A stretch of 61,808 bases of DNA from Frigoribacterium sp. CFBP 13712 (GTDB taxonomy: Bacteria > Actinomycetota > Actinomycetes > Actinomycetales > Microbacteriaceae). Positions 42,617 through 51,952 of the stretch are shown here, one piece after another. Under the pieces are notes generated by a model, which saw only the letters and a program-made list of their open reading frames with translations, did no database searches and was not told the origin of the DNA. A program made the position numbers and the translations under genes. Where the stretch lies: the NCBI RefSeq assembly GCF_014842255.1, contig NZ_JACYVH010000001.1, forward strand, positions 1-61,808. Direction: 5' to 3'. The number at the start of each line of letters is the position of its first letter. The first letter of the stretch is position 1.

Positions 42617-43881
42617 CGGGCGAGACCTACTTCTTGTGTGAGTGCCGAGGTCGGCACGATGGCGTGGACGACGAAGCGGCCGTCGGCGTTCTGGGTGGTC
42701 AGCGAGCCGCCGGCGAGCGTCGCGCGCTCGCGCATGCCGTCGAGTCCGTGGCCGCCGCGGCGCTCTTCGCCGGGTGGCGTCGTGGGCACCGGACGGGTCA
42801 GGGGCCGCACCACGTTGCTGATGAGCAGGTGGAGGGACTCGTACCGCCAGTCGAAGACCAGCTCGACGACCTCGTCGACCGCCCCGTGCCGCAGCACGTT
42901 GGTCAGAGACTCCTGCACGATGCGGAAGACGGCCAGCTGCCGGTTCGTCCCGAGCTGCTGCGGCTCCCCCACGACCCGGTGGTCGATGCGGAGTCCGGAG
43001 GCGCGCATCTGCTCGAGCAGCCTGTCGAGGTCGCCGAGAGCGGGCTGCGGCGCCTCGTCCTGGCTGTGGCGCAGCTGCCCGAGGAGGACGCGGACGTCGC
43101 CGAGGGCCTCGCGCGCCGTCGAGGCGATCGTCGTCAGCGCGTCGTCGACGCTCGTGGGGTCGACCTTGGCGGCGTACCGAGCGCCGTCCGCCTGAGCGAT
43201 GACGACCGCGAGGGAGTGCGCCACGACGTCGTGCATGTCACGCGCGATCCGGTTGCGCTCCTGTTCGACGGCGATGTCGCGCTCGGCTCGGGCCGCCTCC
43301 CGCTCAGCTCGAGCGGCGTCCCCCTCGGCGCGGATGGTCTCGCGCTCGGCGACCAGGCGGGCCTCGCGGCTCGTGCGCTCGGCGGAGCGCGAGCGGGCGA
43401 GCAGACCGCCGGCCCACGGAAGCCCCAGCAGCGCGAGCAGCCCGAGGAACGTGATGCCGACCTGCAGCATGATGCGGACGACGTCCGTGATGCCGCTCAC
43501 GTCGTAGGAGACTCCGAAGATCGTCGTCTGCACGAAGGTCAGGTAGAACGTGCCGACGGCCGCGCCCACCACGAGCGACACCAGACCCAGCCACTTGAGC
43601 CGGTCGGTGCCGTACGCGGCGACCGTGTAGAGGATCACGCAGATGGCGATGTTGCTGACGTCGGGGGTCGTCCGCGCGAGCATCTCGCCGATGGCGACCA
43701 CCCAGGCGATCGAGAGAGCGAGACTCGGCGACAACCGGCGCACGGCGAGGGCCACCGCGAGCCCGAGTGCCACGACGCCGGTGAACGAGTCGTTGGAGAT
43801 GAGCAGCGCCGCACCGAAGAGCACGACCCCCGACGCGGCGTCCACCACCAGCTGGTAGGGGGCGAGGCGACGGAAGAGCAC
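42613..43881 (-). CDS. Sensor histidine kinase (NarX-like, HisKA_3)
   Basis: The 422-aa protein has about six N-terminal membrane helices, a coiled-coil of RAE repeats (about residues 165-205), then the dimerisation block ERNRIARDMHDVVAHSLAVV with phospho-acceptor His217, and the ATPase domain with VFRIVQESLTNVLRHG and GGHGLDGMRERA. The start is placed at the GTG that lies six bases after TACGGT; an earlier in-frame GTG would add 15 non-conserved residues upstream of that promoter. It pairs with the following response regulator. Confidence 0.92.
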   Translation of the reverse strand: MLFRRLAPYQLVVDAASGVVLFGAALLISNDSFTGVVALGLAVALAVRRLSPSLALSIAWVVAIGEMLARTTPDVSNIAICVILYTVAAYGTDRLKWLGLVSLVVGAAVGTFYLTFVQTTIFGVSYDVSGITDVVRIMLQVGITFLGLLALLGLPWAGGLLARSRSAERTSREARLVAERETIRAEGDAARAEREAARAERDIAVEQERNRIARDMHDVVAHSLAVVIAQADGARYAAKVDPTSVDDALTTIASTAREALGDVRVLLGQLRHSQDEAPQPALGDLDRLLEQMRASGLRIDHRVVGEPQQLGTNRQLAVFRIVQESLTNVLRHGAVDEVVELVFDWRYESLHLLISNVVRPLTRPVPTTPPGEERRGGHGLDGMRERATLAGGSLTTQNADGRFVVHAIVPTSALTQEVGLAR

Positions 43882-43893
43882 GGGACTACCGTA
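43882..43893 (-). promoter_or_regulatory. Leaderless promoter of the two-component operon
   Basis: TACGGT-AGTCCC-GTG on the minus strand decides the start codon of the kinase. Confidence 0.6.
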
Positions 43894-43977
43894 CGGCCCG
43901 TCGGGTCGCTTCACGAGCGGGCGCACGGACCTCGCGACGGGCGACGGAGGCGGGTCATCCTGTGGAGGGACCTCCGA

Positions 43978-44922
43978 TCAGAAGCCGAGGCGCCCGAGCA
44001 GCTTCGGGTCGCGCTGCCAGTCTTTGGCCACCTTGACCCGGATGGACAGGAACACCTGCTTGCCGACGAGCGGCTCGATCTGGGCTCGAGCCCGTTCGCC
44101 CACCTCGCGGAGACGCTGACCGCCCTTGCCGATGACGATGGCCTTCTGGCTGTCGCGCTCGACGAAGAGGTTCGCGTAGATCTCGAGCAGGTCTTTGTCG
44201 TCGCGCTCGACCATGTCGTCGATCGTGACGGCCAGCGAGTGCGGCAGCTCGTCTTGGACGCCCTCGAGCGCCGCCTCACGGACGTACTCCGCGACGCGAT
44301 CCTCCAGTCCCTCTTCGGTGACCGCGTCGGAGGGGTAGAGCGGCTGCGATCGGGGCATCAGCTTGATCAGCTCCGTCGCGAGGACGTCGAGCTGCACGTC
44401 GGTGACGGCCGACAGCGGGATGATGGCCTCCCAGTCGCGGAGACGGCTGACGGCGAGGAGCTGCTCTGCCACCGCCGGCCGGGAGGTCGTGTCCACCTTG
44501 GTGACGATGGCCACCTTCTTGGCCCGCGGGAACGCGTCGAGCTGCTCGTTGATGTACTTGTCGCCGGGTCCGATCTTCTCGTCGGCGGGCACGCAGAAGC
44601 CGATGACGTCGACGTCGCCGAGGGTGGTCTGCACCACGTCGTTGAGACGCTCGCCGAGCAGGGTGCGGGGTCGGTGCATGCCCGGGGTGTCGACGAGCAC
44701 CAGTTGACCGTCGGCGTGGTGGACGATGCCTCGGATCGCTCGACGGGTCGTCTGCGGCTTGGACGAGGTGATCGCGACCTTCTGACCGACCAGCGCGTTC
44801 GTCAGCGTGGACTTCCCGACGTTGGGGCGACCGACGAAGGAGACGAAGCCCGCCCGGTAGTTCGAGCCGGGCTCGGGCCTGGTGGGGTCGATGGCCTGTG
44901 TCGGGTCGTCGGGGGTCGTCAT
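43978..44922 (-). CDS. era: GTPase Era
   Basis: Era is a ribosome-assembly GTPase that binds 16S rRNA. The 314-aa protein has G1 GRPNVGKST, G2 region with TTRRAIRG, G3 DTPGM, G4 TKVD, and a C-terminal KH domain containing VIGKGGQRLREVGERAR. The ATG overlaps the stop of the CorC-like gene (ATGA). It closes the operon phoH-ybeY-corC-era, where YbeY is also a ribosome-maturation factor. Confidence 0.97.
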   Translation of the reverse strand: MTTPDDPTQAIDPTRPEPGSNYRAGFVSFVGRPNVGKSTLTNALVGQKVAITSSKPQTTRRAIRGIVHHADGQLVLVDTPGMHRPRTLLGERLNDVVQTTLGDVDVIGFCVPADEKIGPGDKYINEQLDAFPRAKKVAIVTKVDTTSRPAVAEQLLAVSRLRDWEAIIPLSAVTDVQLDVLATELIKLMPRSQPLYPSDAVTEEGLEDRVAEYVREAALEGVQDELPHSLAVTIDDMVERDDKDLLEIYANLFVERDSQKAIVIGKGGQRLREVGERARAQIEPLVGKQVFLSIRVKVAKDWQRDPKLLGRLGF

Positions 44923-46274
44923 GCGGTTTCCTTCGCGGAGCGGTTCGAGATGCGGTGCGGGGTGAGGTCGGGGTCGTGCTCGACGAGACCGGAGGTAGGA
45001 TCCGTGCCGTCGGAGGCGACGACCGGGTTCCGTTCGACGAGGACCGTCTGGAGGTCGTGTCGGCGCCCCTCGGTGCGGTCGGCCGTCAGTGTCAGCCCGG
45101 AGACGGTCACGACGGACCCCTTCTCGGGCAGTCGCCCGAGCGTCTTGGTGAGCAGCCCGCCGACCGAGTCGACGTCGTCGTCGTCGAGGTCGAGGCCGAA
45201 GAGGTCGCCGAGCTCGTCGACGGGCATGCGGGCGCTGACGCGGAAGACGCCGTCGGCCACCTCGCGGTGCGGTGCGACCTCGCGGTCGTACTCGTCGCTG
45301 ATGTCGCCCACGAGCTCCTCGATGAGATCTTCGAGGGTGACCAGGCCGGCGATTCCGCCGTACTCGTCGACGACCATCGCGAGGTGGTTCTTGTCGAGCT
45401 GCATCTGCCGCAGGGTGTCGTCGGCCTTCTTCGACTCGGGGACGAACGCAGCGGGCCGGGCGAGGGAGCCGACGAGGGCGTCGTCGTCGCCCACGTGCTC
45501 GTGCAGCCGACGGGCGAGATCGCGCAGGTAGACGACGCCCACGACGTCGTCGTTGTCGCGACCGACGACGGGCACCCGGGAGACGCCGCGACCGAGGAAC
45601 AGACTCATCGCGGAGCCGACGGTGGCCGTCGCCTCGATGGTGACCATGTCGGTGCGGGGCACCATGACCTCGCGGACGACGGTGTCGCTGAACTCGAAGA
45701 TCGAGTGGATGAGCTCGCGGTCGTCCTCTTCGAGCACGTCGAGCTCGGTCGCCTCGTCGACCATGCTGAGCAGCTGCTCTTCGGACGAGAACGACGAGCT
45801 GGCCGGACGACCCGGGGTGACACGGTTGCCGACGGCGACGAGCGCGTCGGCGACGGGGCCGAGCACCACTCGCACGAGGCGCACGAACCCCGCCGTCGCG
45901 ACGACCAGACCGCGTGCGTGGGCCCTCCCGACGCTGCGCGGGCTGGAGCCGACGAGCACGAACGACACCACGGTCATGATGAGAGCGGAGAGCAGCAACG
46001 CCACCCACCAGCGATCGACGCTGAAGGCGAAGGCCAGCGACACCAGGACCGCAGCGGACGTCTCGGCGACGACCCGGACGAAGTTGACGGCGTTGACGTG
46101 CGCACCGGTGTCGACCGCGATCGCCAGCAGCGCCGTGCGACTGCGGGGCGACTGCTCGGCCTCGTCGGTGAGATCGGCCCGGCTGAGGACGCCGAGGGCC
46201 GAGTCGATGGCGGCGAGGAGACCGCCGGCGACCACCAGGACGACGGCCACGATGACGAACACGGTGACCATCAC
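44919..46274 (-). CDS. CNNM/CorC-type membrane protein with CBS domains
   Basis: The 451-aa protein has a DUF21 membrane region (about four helices in residues 1-150), a pair of CBS domains (VMVPRTDMVTIEATATVG... and VPESKKADDTLRQMQ...), the conserved VVDEYGGIAGLVTLEDLIEELVGDI, and a C-terminal CorC_HlyC domain. Relatives take part in magnesium or cobalt transport. The GTG is used here; an ATG one codon downstream is as likely. It lies four bases after ybeY. Confidence 0.92.
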   Translation of the reverse strand: MMVTVFVIVAVVLVVAGGLLAAIDSALGVLSRADLTDEAEQSPRSRTALLAIAVDTGAHVNAVNFVRVVAETSAAVLVSLAFAFSVDRWWVALLLSALIMTVVSFVLVGSSPRSVGRAHARGLVVATAGFVRLVRVVLGPVADALVAVGNRVTPGRPASSSFSSEEQLLSMVDEATELDVLEEDDRELIHSIFEFSDTVVREVMVPRTDMVTIEATATVGSAMSLFLGRGVSRVPVVGRDNDDVVGVVYLRDLARRLHEHVGDDDALVGSLARPAAFVPESKKADDTLRQMQLDKNHLAMVVDEYGGIAGLVTLEDLIEELVGDISDEYDREVAPHREVADGVFRVSARMPVDELGDLFGLDLDDDDVDSVGGLLTKTLGRLPEKGSVVTVSGLTLTADRTEGRRHDLQTVLVERNPVVASDGTDPTSGLVEHDPDLTPHRISNRSAKETA

Positions 46275-46278
46275 CGGG

Positions 46279-46740
46279 TCACCGCCGCTCGTCTGCGCCG
46301 GCGAAGGCGGCGAGGATCTCGCGTTGCAGGCCGAACATCTCGCGCTCGTCGTCCGGTTCGGCGTGATCGAAGCCGAGCAGGTGGAGGATGCCGTGGCAGG
46401 TCAGCAGCTGCATCTCGTCGAGCGGGCTGTGACCCGCGGTCGCCGCCTGGGCGACGGCGACCTGCGGGCAGACCACGATGTCGCCGAGCAGACCGGCCGG
46501 GGTCGGGTCCTCTTCGGTGCCGGGCCGCAGTTCGTCCATCGGGAAGCTGAGGACGTCGGTGGGGCCGGGCTCGTCCATCCACTGGACGTGCAGCTGCTCC
46601 ATCGCCGCCTCGTCGACGAAGACGATCGCGAGCTCGGCCTCGGGGTGGACGTGCATCTGATCGAGTGCGAACGTCGCCAGACGCTGGATGGCGGCCTCGT
46701 CGACCTCGACACCCGACTCGTTGTTGACCTCGATGCTCAT
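46279..46740 (-). CDS. ybeY: Endoribonuclease YbeY
   Basis: YbeY is a metal-dependent RNase needed for 16S rRNA 3' maturation. The 153-aa protein has [11 protein letters not shown] with metal ligands His116, His120 and His126. [11 protein letters not shown] and [10 protein letters not shown] are also characteristic. Its ATG overlaps the phoH stop codon (ATGA). Confidence 0.96.
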   Translation of the reverse strand: MSIEVNNESGVEVDEAAIQRLATFALDQMHVHPEAELAIVFVDEAAMEQLHVQWMDEPGPTDVLSFPMDELRPGTEEDPTPAGLLGDIVVCPQVAVAQAATAGHSPLDEMQLLTCHGILHLLGFDHAEPDDEREMFGLQREILAAFAGADERR

Positions 46741-47792
46741 CGGGTTCCTCTCTCGGACGGACGGTTCTCGGAGCGGGCGAACTGCTGCGCCTGCCGTTCG
46801 GCGTCGAACGTCGTGTACGCGTCGACGATGCGACCCACGAGGGTGTGCCGCACGACGTCGTCGCTGGTCAGCCGGGAGAAGTGGATGTCGTCGATCCGAT
46901 CGAGCACCCGCGTGACCAGCTGCAGGCCGCTCGCCCCGGTGGGCAGGTCGATCTGCGTGACATCGCCGGTGATGACCATCTTGGAGCCGAAGCCGAGTCG
47001 GGTCAGGAACATCTTCATCTGCTCGGGCGTGGTGTTCTGGGCCTCGTCGAGCACGACGAAGGCGTCGTTGAGCGTGCGCCCGCGCATGTACGCCAGCGGA
47101 GCCACCTCGACGGTGCCCGCTGCGAGCAGCTTGGGCACGATCTCAGGGTCCATCATCTCGTTCAGGGCGTCGTAGAGCGGCCGGAGGTACGGGTCGATCT
47201 TGTCGGTGAGCGTGCCGGGGAGGAACCCGAGCCGCTCGCCCGCCTCGACGGCCGGCCGGGTGAGGATGATGCGCTGCACCTCGCGGCGCTGCAGGGCCTG
47301 CACCGCCTTCGCCATCGCCAGGTAGGTCTTGCCGGTGCCGGCCGGACCGATGCCGAACGTGATCGTGTGCTCGTCGATCGCGTCGACGTACTCGCGCTGA
47401 CCGGGGGTCTTGGCGCGGATCGGCTTGCCCTTGCCCGACACGATGGGGTCGCCGAACATGGCGGAGGGCGTGCTCTGACCGGCATCGAGCACCCGCGCGG
47501 AGGTCTCGACCTCGGCGGGAGCGAGATCGTGCCCGCCGCGCACCATGGCCACGAGCTCGTCGACCAGACCGCGCGCACGGCGGACCGGGTCCGCGGGGCC
47601 CTCGAGCACGACCTCGTTGCCTCGGACGAGCACGCGCACGTCGGGGTACTGCTTCTCGACGGTCTTGAGCAGGCGGTCTTGCGGACCGAGCAGCTGCACC
47701 ATGGCCACGCCGTCGACCTGCATGTCGACGCGGACGATGTCGGCGGCGTCGTCGCCGCGGGGCTCGGAGGGGCGAGTGTCGCTAGTGGGCAA
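46737..47792 (-). CDS. phoH: PhoH-like ATPase
   Basis: The 351-aa protein has an N-terminal KH-like region, then Walker [32 protein letters not shown] and Walker [23 protein letters not shown]. PhoH proteins are thought to act on RNA together with YbeY. No good ATG or GTG is available; I choose TTG because AGGAAGG lies exactly five bases upstream. That start overlaps the end of hinT by 11 bp. A later in-frame ATG would cut the conserved N-terminal domain. Confidence 0.9.
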   Translation of the reverse strand: MPTSDTRPSEPRGDDAADIVRVDMQVDGVAMVQLLGPQDRLLKTVEKQYPDVRVLVRGNEVVLEGPADPVRRARGLVDELVAMVRGGHDLAPAEVETSARVLDAGQSTPSAMFGDPIVSGKGKPIRAKTPGQREYVDAIDEHTITFGIGPAGTGKTYLAMAKAVQALQRREVQRIILTRPAVEAGERLGFLPGTLTDKIDPYLRPLYDALNEMMDPEIVPKLLAAGTVEVAPLAYMRGRTLNDAFVVLDEAQNTTPEQMKMFLTRLGFGSKMVITGDVTQIDLPTGASGLQLVTRVLDRIDDIHFSRLTSDDVVRHTLVGRIVDAYTTFDAERQAQQFARSENRPSERGTR

Positions 47793-48183
47793 GGGTGCCT
47801 TCCTGGAGGGGGCCGCCCAGGACGTGGGCGTGGACATGGAAAACGGTCTGGCCGGCGGACTCGCCGGTGTTGAAGATCAGTCGGAACGACGAGCCGTCGA
47901 ACCGCCGACCCTCGGCGTCATGGAACACCGCCGGGTCGGCGGCGAGGGCGGACGCGGTCGAGACGAGCTCGGCGAGAAGGGCGGGATCGCCCGCAGCGAG
48001 CTCGACGACGTCTCGGTACGACGACGTCTTGGGGACGACCAGGAGGTGCACCGGCGCCTGGGGCTGGATGTCTCGGAAGGCGATGAGCCGGTCGTTCTCG
48101 AAGACGATGTCTGCGGGGATCTCACGCGAGACGATGCGGCTGAAGACGCTCGGCTCGGCGTCGGGGTTCTGCTGATCGGACAT
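47782..48183 (-). CDS. hinT: HIT-family nucleotide-binding protein
   Basis: The 133-aa protein has the histidine triad HVHAHVLGG (His116, His118, His120) and the SVFSRIVSREIPADIVFEND start of HINT-type AMP-lysine/phosphoramidate hydrolases. It is the first gene of the hinT-phoH-ybeY-corC-era operon. TACGAT lies seven bases before the ATG, suggesting a leaderless transcript. Confidence 0.95.
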   Translation of the reverse strand: MSDQQNPDAEPSVFSRIVSREIPADIVFENDRLIAFRDIQPQAPVHLLVVPKTSSYRDVVELAAGDPALLAELVSTASALAADPAVFHDAEGRRFDGSSFRLIFNTGESAGQTVFHVHAHVLGGPLQEGTLAH

Positions 48184-48196
48184 GGACGCCATCGTA
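48184..48196 (-). promoter_or_regulatory. Leaderless promoter of the hinT operon
   Basis: TACGAT-GGCGTCC-ATG on the minus strand has a seven-base gap and no Shine-Dalgarno sequence. Confidence 0.6.
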
Positions 48197-48231
48197 CCGG
48201 CGACCCCCGACACTTCGCCGGTCGAGGGGAC

Positions 48232-48287
48232 GGCCGCAGCCGCAGGCACGGCCACGGTCCTGGCCGCAGCCGCAGGCACGGCCACGG
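48232..48287. repeat. 26-bp direct repeat, period 30 bp
   Basis: GGCCGCAGCCGCAGGCACGG and the next six bases occur twice, at 48232-48257 and 48262-48287, with a partial third GGCCGCAGG after. It fills the gap between the rsmE stop and the hinT promoter. Confidence 0.85.
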
Positions 48288-48299
48288 GCGGCCGCAGGC

Positions 48300-49031
48300 C
48301 TACCAGCGCCCGAGCCGAACGCTGAGCACGGCGATCGCCGCCGGCCCGGCCGTCGACGTGCGCAGCACGGAGTCGCCCAGCCGCACCGGGGTCGCCCCCG
48401 CGGCCGCGAGCGTCTCGAGCTCGCCGGGCGAGATCCCGCCCTCGGGCCCGACGACCACCAGCACCGAGGAGGCGCCGGTCAGGTCGACCGCGGAGAGCGC
48501 GACCTCGGCGCTCGGCTCGAGCACGAGCACCCGCGCGCCGCCGGCCCGGGCCGCGATCGCCTTCGTCGTGGCGAGGCCGCCGACCTCGGGGCCCCAGGCG
48601 CGGACGGCCTGCTTGGTGGCCTCGCGGGTGATGGCGCGCCACCGGGTCAGCCCCTTCTCGATCTTGGGGCCCTCCCAGCGCGAGACGCTGCGCGCCGCCG
48701 CCCAGGGCACGACCTCGTCGACCCCGAGCTCCGTCGCCGCCTGGACGGCGAGCTCGTCGCGGTCCCCCTTGGCGAGGGCCTGCACGAGACCGAGCGTCAC
48801 CACGGGGCGCGGGTGGTGCGTGACGGACTCGGTGAGCATGACGACGAGGTCGGCCCGCGCCTCCTGCACGATCCCCTCGGCGACGAGCCCTCGACCGTTG
48901 CCGACCCGCAGCGGGTCGCCGACCCGCAGGCGGCTGACGGTCACCGCGTGCCGCGCCTCCGCGCCGGTCAGGACGACGTCGCCGCCGACCGACGCGTCGT
49001 CGAGCGACTCGACGAGGTACGAGTGCGCCAC
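48300..49031 (-). CDS. rsmE: 16S rRNA (uracil1498-N3)-methyltransferase
   Basis: RsmE methylates U1498 in the decoding centre. The 243-aa SPOUT protein has the N-terminal PUA-like part (GGDVVLTGAEARHAVTVSRLRVGD), then the knot motifs VLVVVGPEGGISPGELE and RLGDSVLRTSTAGPAAIAVL. The GTG lies two bases after the dnaJ stop, so the genes are coupled, an order typical of actinobacteria. Confidence 0.95.
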   Translation of the reverse strand: MAHSYLVESLDDASVGGDVVLTGAEARHAVTVSRLRVGDPLRVGNGRGLVAEGIVQEARADLVVMLTESVTHHPRPVVTLGLVQALAKGDRDELAVQAATELGVDEVVPWAAARSVSRWEGPKIEKGLTRWRAITREATKQAVRAWGPEVGGLATTKAIAARAGGARVLVLEPSAEVALSAVDLTGASSVLVVVGPEGGISPGELETLAAAGATPVRLGDSVLRTSTAGPAAIAVLSVRLGRW

Positions 49032-49033
49032 GA

Positions 49034-50149
49034 TCAGAAGTTCAGGAACCGGTCGCGCAGCTTGCCGAAGAGCCCCTGCTGGAACTGCGACAGCTCGGGC
49101 CCCTGACCGCGGCGACCCGACGCGAACTTCTCGATGAGCTCGCGCTCTTTGTGGCTGAGCTTGGTCGGGGTCACCACCTGGACGCCGATCTTCAGGTCGC
49201 CCCGGCCGGTGCCGCGCAGCTTGGTGATGCCGCGGTCGCGGATGGTGATGATGTCGGCGCTCTGGGTGCCGGGCTTGATCTCGAGCTCGACCTCGCCGTC
49301 GATGCCGGTCAGCGTCGTCGACGTGCCGAGGATCGCGTCGGCCATCTGCACCTCGAGCGTCGCCAGCAGGTCGTCGCCGTCGCGGCTGTAGGTGTCGTGG
49401 TGCTTCACCTTGACCTCGAGGTAGAGGTCTCCGTTCGGACCGCCGGCCTGACCGACCTCGCCCTGGCCGGGCAGCTGCAGTCGGAGCCCCGTGTCGACGC
49501 CCGCGGGGATGTCGATCGGGATGGTGCGGCGGGCACGGACGCGACCCTGCCCCTGGCAGGTGGCGCAGGGGTTGGGGATGACCGTGCCGTAGCCGCGGCA
49601 GGTACCGCAGGGGCTCGACGTCATGACGTTGCCGAGCAGCGAGCGGACGGTGCGCTGGATCTGACCCGATCCGTTGCAGATGTCGCAGGTCTGCGGCGAG
49701 GTGCCGGGCGCACAGCATGAGCCGTTGCAGGTCTCGCAGAGCACGGCCGTGTCGACCTCGATGTCGCGCTGCGTGCCGAAGACGATGTCGTCGAGCTCGA
49801 CCTCGAGGCGCAGCAGCGCGTCCTGACCGCGCTCGCGCCGCGATCGCGGACCCTGCCGCTGACCGCCGCCCCCGCCGCCGAAGAACGCGTCGAAGATGTC
49901 GCCGAAGCCCGCGGCCCCGCCGCCGCCCCCGCCGCCGAACCCGGCCTGCGGGCCGAGGTCGTAGCGCTCACGCTGCTGCGGGTCGCTCAGGACGTCGTAG
50001 GCGTGCGTGACGTCTTTGAAGCGCTCGGACGCGTCGGCGCTCGGGTTCACGTCGGGGTGCAGCTCGCGGGCGAGTCTGCGGTACGCCTTCTTGATCTCTT
50101 CGGGCGTCGCCGACCGGTCGACTCCGAGCACGTCGTAATGATCTGCCAC
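49034..50149 (-). CDS. dnaJ: Chaperone protein DnaJ (DnaJ2 type)
   Basis: The 371-aa protein has the J domain with HPD motif (residues 1-65), a Gly/Phe-rich linker with two runs of glycine, four zinc-finger repeats ([32 protein letters not shown]; the first lacks the final Gly), and the substrate-binding C-terminal domains. In actinobacteria this copy lies with hrcA and is heat-regulated. GAGGTAG precedes the GTG. Confidence 0.96.
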   Translation of the reverse strand: MADHYDVLGVDRSATPEEIKKAYRRLARELHPDVNPSADASERFKDVTHAYDVLSDPQQRERYDLGPQAGFGGGGGGGAAGFGDIFDAFFGGGGGGQRQGPRSRRERGQDALLRLEVELDDIVFGTQRDIEVDTAVLCETCNGSCCAPGTSPQTCDICNGSGQIQRTVRSLLGNVMTSSPCGTCRGYGTVIPNPCATCQGQGRVRARRTIPIDIPAGVDTGLRLQLPGQGEVGQAGGPNGDLYLEVKVKHHDTYSRDGDDLLATLEVQMADAILGTSTTLTGIDGEVELEIKPGTQSADIITIRDRGITKLRGTGRGDLKIGVQVVTPTKLSHKERELIEKFASGRRGQGPELSQFQQGLFGKLRDRFLNF

Positions 50150-50208
50150 TTGTTTCGTCTACCTCTTGGTGTCGTAGCTGGAAGTTGGGGGGAAGAAGGG
50201 GAGGCCGA

Positions 50209-50222
50209 GGAGGCGCGGGTCG
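50209..50222 (+). repeat. 14-mer repeat between dnaJ and hrcA
   Basis: An exact GGAGGCGCGGGTCG ends five bases before the hrcA stop codon, within the 77-bp gap to dnaJ. Confidence 0.6.
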
Positions 50223-50226
50223 GGTC

Positions 50227-51249
50227 TCAGCGCTCGGCTAGCGTCGACGACAGGTAGCGGGCCACCGCGCGGACGGCCGCCATGTTCGACGAGTAGTCCA
50301 TCCGCAGGGGGCCGAGCACGCCGATGCGGGCGATCTCGCTGCCCGACGAGGTGTAGCCGCTCGCCAGGACCGAGGTCTGCGCGAGCCCGAACGAGGCGTT
50401 CTCGCGACCGATGCTGGCCACCACGTCGACGGCGTCGAGTTGCATCTCGCCGAAGAGCCGGAGCAGCGCGACCTGTTCTTCGATGGCCTCGAGCACAGGA
50501 TAGAGGTTGCCGCTGAAGTCGTCGCCGGTACGGACGAGATTCGCCGCGCCCGACATGACGAGACGGTCTTGGCGGCCCGCGGCCAGCTGTTCGACGAGGC
50601 TCGCGACGACGCGACGCACGATGGCCGCGAGGTCGGGCCGGAAGCGCTCCGGCAGGTCGCTGAGCGATCGGGCGGCGTCGCTGAGCGCGGCGCCCCCGAC
50701 GACGGCGTTGACCGACGCCCGCAGCTCGGAGAGGAACACCTCGTCGACGGGCGTGGGCAGATCGATCAGGCGCTGCTCGACCTGGCCGCTGTCGGTGATG
50801 AGGACGGTCATCACCCGCGTCTCGCCGAGGCTGACCAGCTCGATGTGCCGCACGCGTGCCCGCGAGAACGAGGGGTACTGCACGAGCGCGACCTGGTTGG
50901 TCAGCTGCGAGAGGAGTCGGACCGTGCGCCCGAGGACCTCGTCGAGATCGGTCGAGTCGCCGAGGAAGGTCTCGATGGCCTGACGCTGCGCCGAGGTGAG
51001 CGGACGCAGATCGGCCAGCTCGTTGACGAAGAGGCGGTAGCCCTTGTCGGTCGGGACCCGGCCCGACGACGTGTGAGGCGCCGTGATCAGCTCCTCCTCT
51101 TCGAGGAGGGCCATGTCGTTGCGGATCGTCGCGGCCGACACGCCGAACTGGTGCCGCTCGACGATCGACTTCGAGCCGACGGGCTCACGGGAGGCGACGT
51201 AGTCGTGCACGATGACACGGAGGACTTCGAGTCCGCGTTCCGAGACCAC
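50227..51249 (-). CDS. hrcA: Heat-inducible transcription repressor HrcA
   Basis: HrcA represses heat-shock operons by binding CIRCE operators. The 340-aa protein has the winged helix at its N-terminus (SERGLEVLRVIVHDYVASREPVGSKSIVERHQFGVSAATIRNDMALLEEEELI) and the conserved HTSSGRVPTDKGYRLFV. The GTG has AGAGAGG upstream. A CIRCE element lies just before the gene, so hrcA and dnaJ are autoregulated. Confidence 0.97.
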   Translation of the reverse strand: MVSERGLEVLRVIVHDYVASREPVGSKSIVERHQFGVSAATIRNDMALLEEEELITAPHTSSGRVPTDKGYRLFVNELADLRPLTSAQRQAIETFLGDSTDLDEVLGRTVRLLSQLTNQVALVQYPSFSRARVRHIELVSLGETRVMTVLITDSGQVEQRLIDLPTPVDEVFLSELRASVNAVVGGAALSDAARSLSDLPERFRPDLAAIVRRVVASLVEQLAAGRQDRLVMSGAANLVRTGDDFSGNLYPVLEAIEEQVALLRLFGEMQLDAVDVVASIGRENASFGLAQTSVLASGYTSSGSEIARIGVLGPLRMDYSSNMAAVRAVARYLSSTLAER

Positions 51250-51271
51250 GACGCACCTCTCTTCCGACTGT

Positions 51272-51298
51272 CTGGCACTCGCCGTACCAGACTGCCAA
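51272..51298 (-). promoter_or_regulatory. CIRCE operator of hrcA-dnaJ
   Basis: On the minus strand TTGGCAGTC-N9-GAGTGCCAG follows the CIRCE consensus (TTAGCACTC-N9-GAGTGCTAA) with the GC-type changes common in actinobacteria and one arm mismatch. A -10 candidate TAGGAT at 51298-51303 touches the operator, so HrcA binding would block initiation. Confidence 0.9.
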
Positions 51299-51380
51299 TC
51301 CTACGTCACGTGCGCCACGCGACCTACACCCGGCGTACTCGGCATCCGGAGCTCCCTACTGCCCGCGGGGTGGTCTGCCC

Positions 51381-51392
51381 TAGGGTGAGGCC
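51381..51392 (+). promoter_or_regulatory. Leaderless promoter of the DUF4870 gene
   Basis: TAGGGT-GAGGCC-ATG gives the six-base spacing. The GAGG within the spacer could alternatively serve as a very close Shine-Dalgarno sequence. Confidence 0.55.
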
Positions 51393-51866
51393 ATGACCGA
51401 CATGCCTCCTTCGCAACCGAACGACCCCCGCGCGGGCCAGCAGCCCTTCGGCCAGCAGCCGAACGGCCAGCCGCCCTACAGCCAGCAGCCGAACGGCCAG
51501 CCGCCCTACGGTCACCAGGGGCAGCCGTCCGTCCCGCCGATGCGTCCGGAGGACGAGAAGCTCTGGGCCACGCTGATCCACCTCGGCGGCATCCTGTTCT
51601 GGATCGTCCCCGCACTGGTGGGTTACCTCGTCCTGAAGGACCGCGGCCCGTTCATCCGCGAGCACACCCGTGCCGCCCTGAACTTCCAGATCACCATGGC
51701 CATCGTGCTGGTCGCGTCGGGTCTGCTCAGCGTCATCGTGATCGGCGCCATCACCGGCTTCGCCGCCGGCGTCGTCATCGTGATCTTCTCGATCATCGCC
51801 GCCGTCGCCGCCAACCGCGGCCAGTACTACAAGTACCCGCTGACGTTCGAGTTCATCAAGAACTGA
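51393..51866 (+). CDS. DUF4870 domain membrane protein
   Basis: The 157-aa protein has a Gln/Pro/Asn-rich N-terminal tail with two perfect QQPNGQPPY repeats, then the DUF4870 core: EDEKLWATLIHLGGILFWIVPALVGYLVLKDRGPFIREHTRAALNFQ, with two or three membrane helices. Function is unknown. The tail repeat is encoded by two identical 29-base blocks (51451 and 51481). A strong hairpin follows. Confidence 0.88.
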   Translation: MTDMPPSQPNDPRAGQQPFGQQPNGQPPYSQQPNGQPPYGHQGQPSVPPMRPEDEKLWATLIHLGGILFWIVPALVGYLVLKDRGPFIREHTRAALNFQITMAIVLVASGLLSVIVIGAITGFAAGVVIVIFSIIAAVAANRGQYYKYPLTFEFIKN

Positions 51867-51880
51867 CGCACGGCACCGAA

Positions 51881-51916
51881 CGAAGGGCGCACCTCCTGAA
51901 GGAGGCGCGCCCTTCG
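51881..51916. terminator. Hairpin between DUF4870 gene and hemW
   Basis: CGAAGGGCGC pairs with GCGCCCTTCG, continuing inward through CCTCC/GGAGG to a TGAA loop. The genes are convergent, so it may serve both. It contains the GGAGGCGCG core. Confidence 0.8.
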
Positions 51917-51952
51917 TCGTCCGTCGAGCTCGCGACGGTCACGGGGCCCGCT

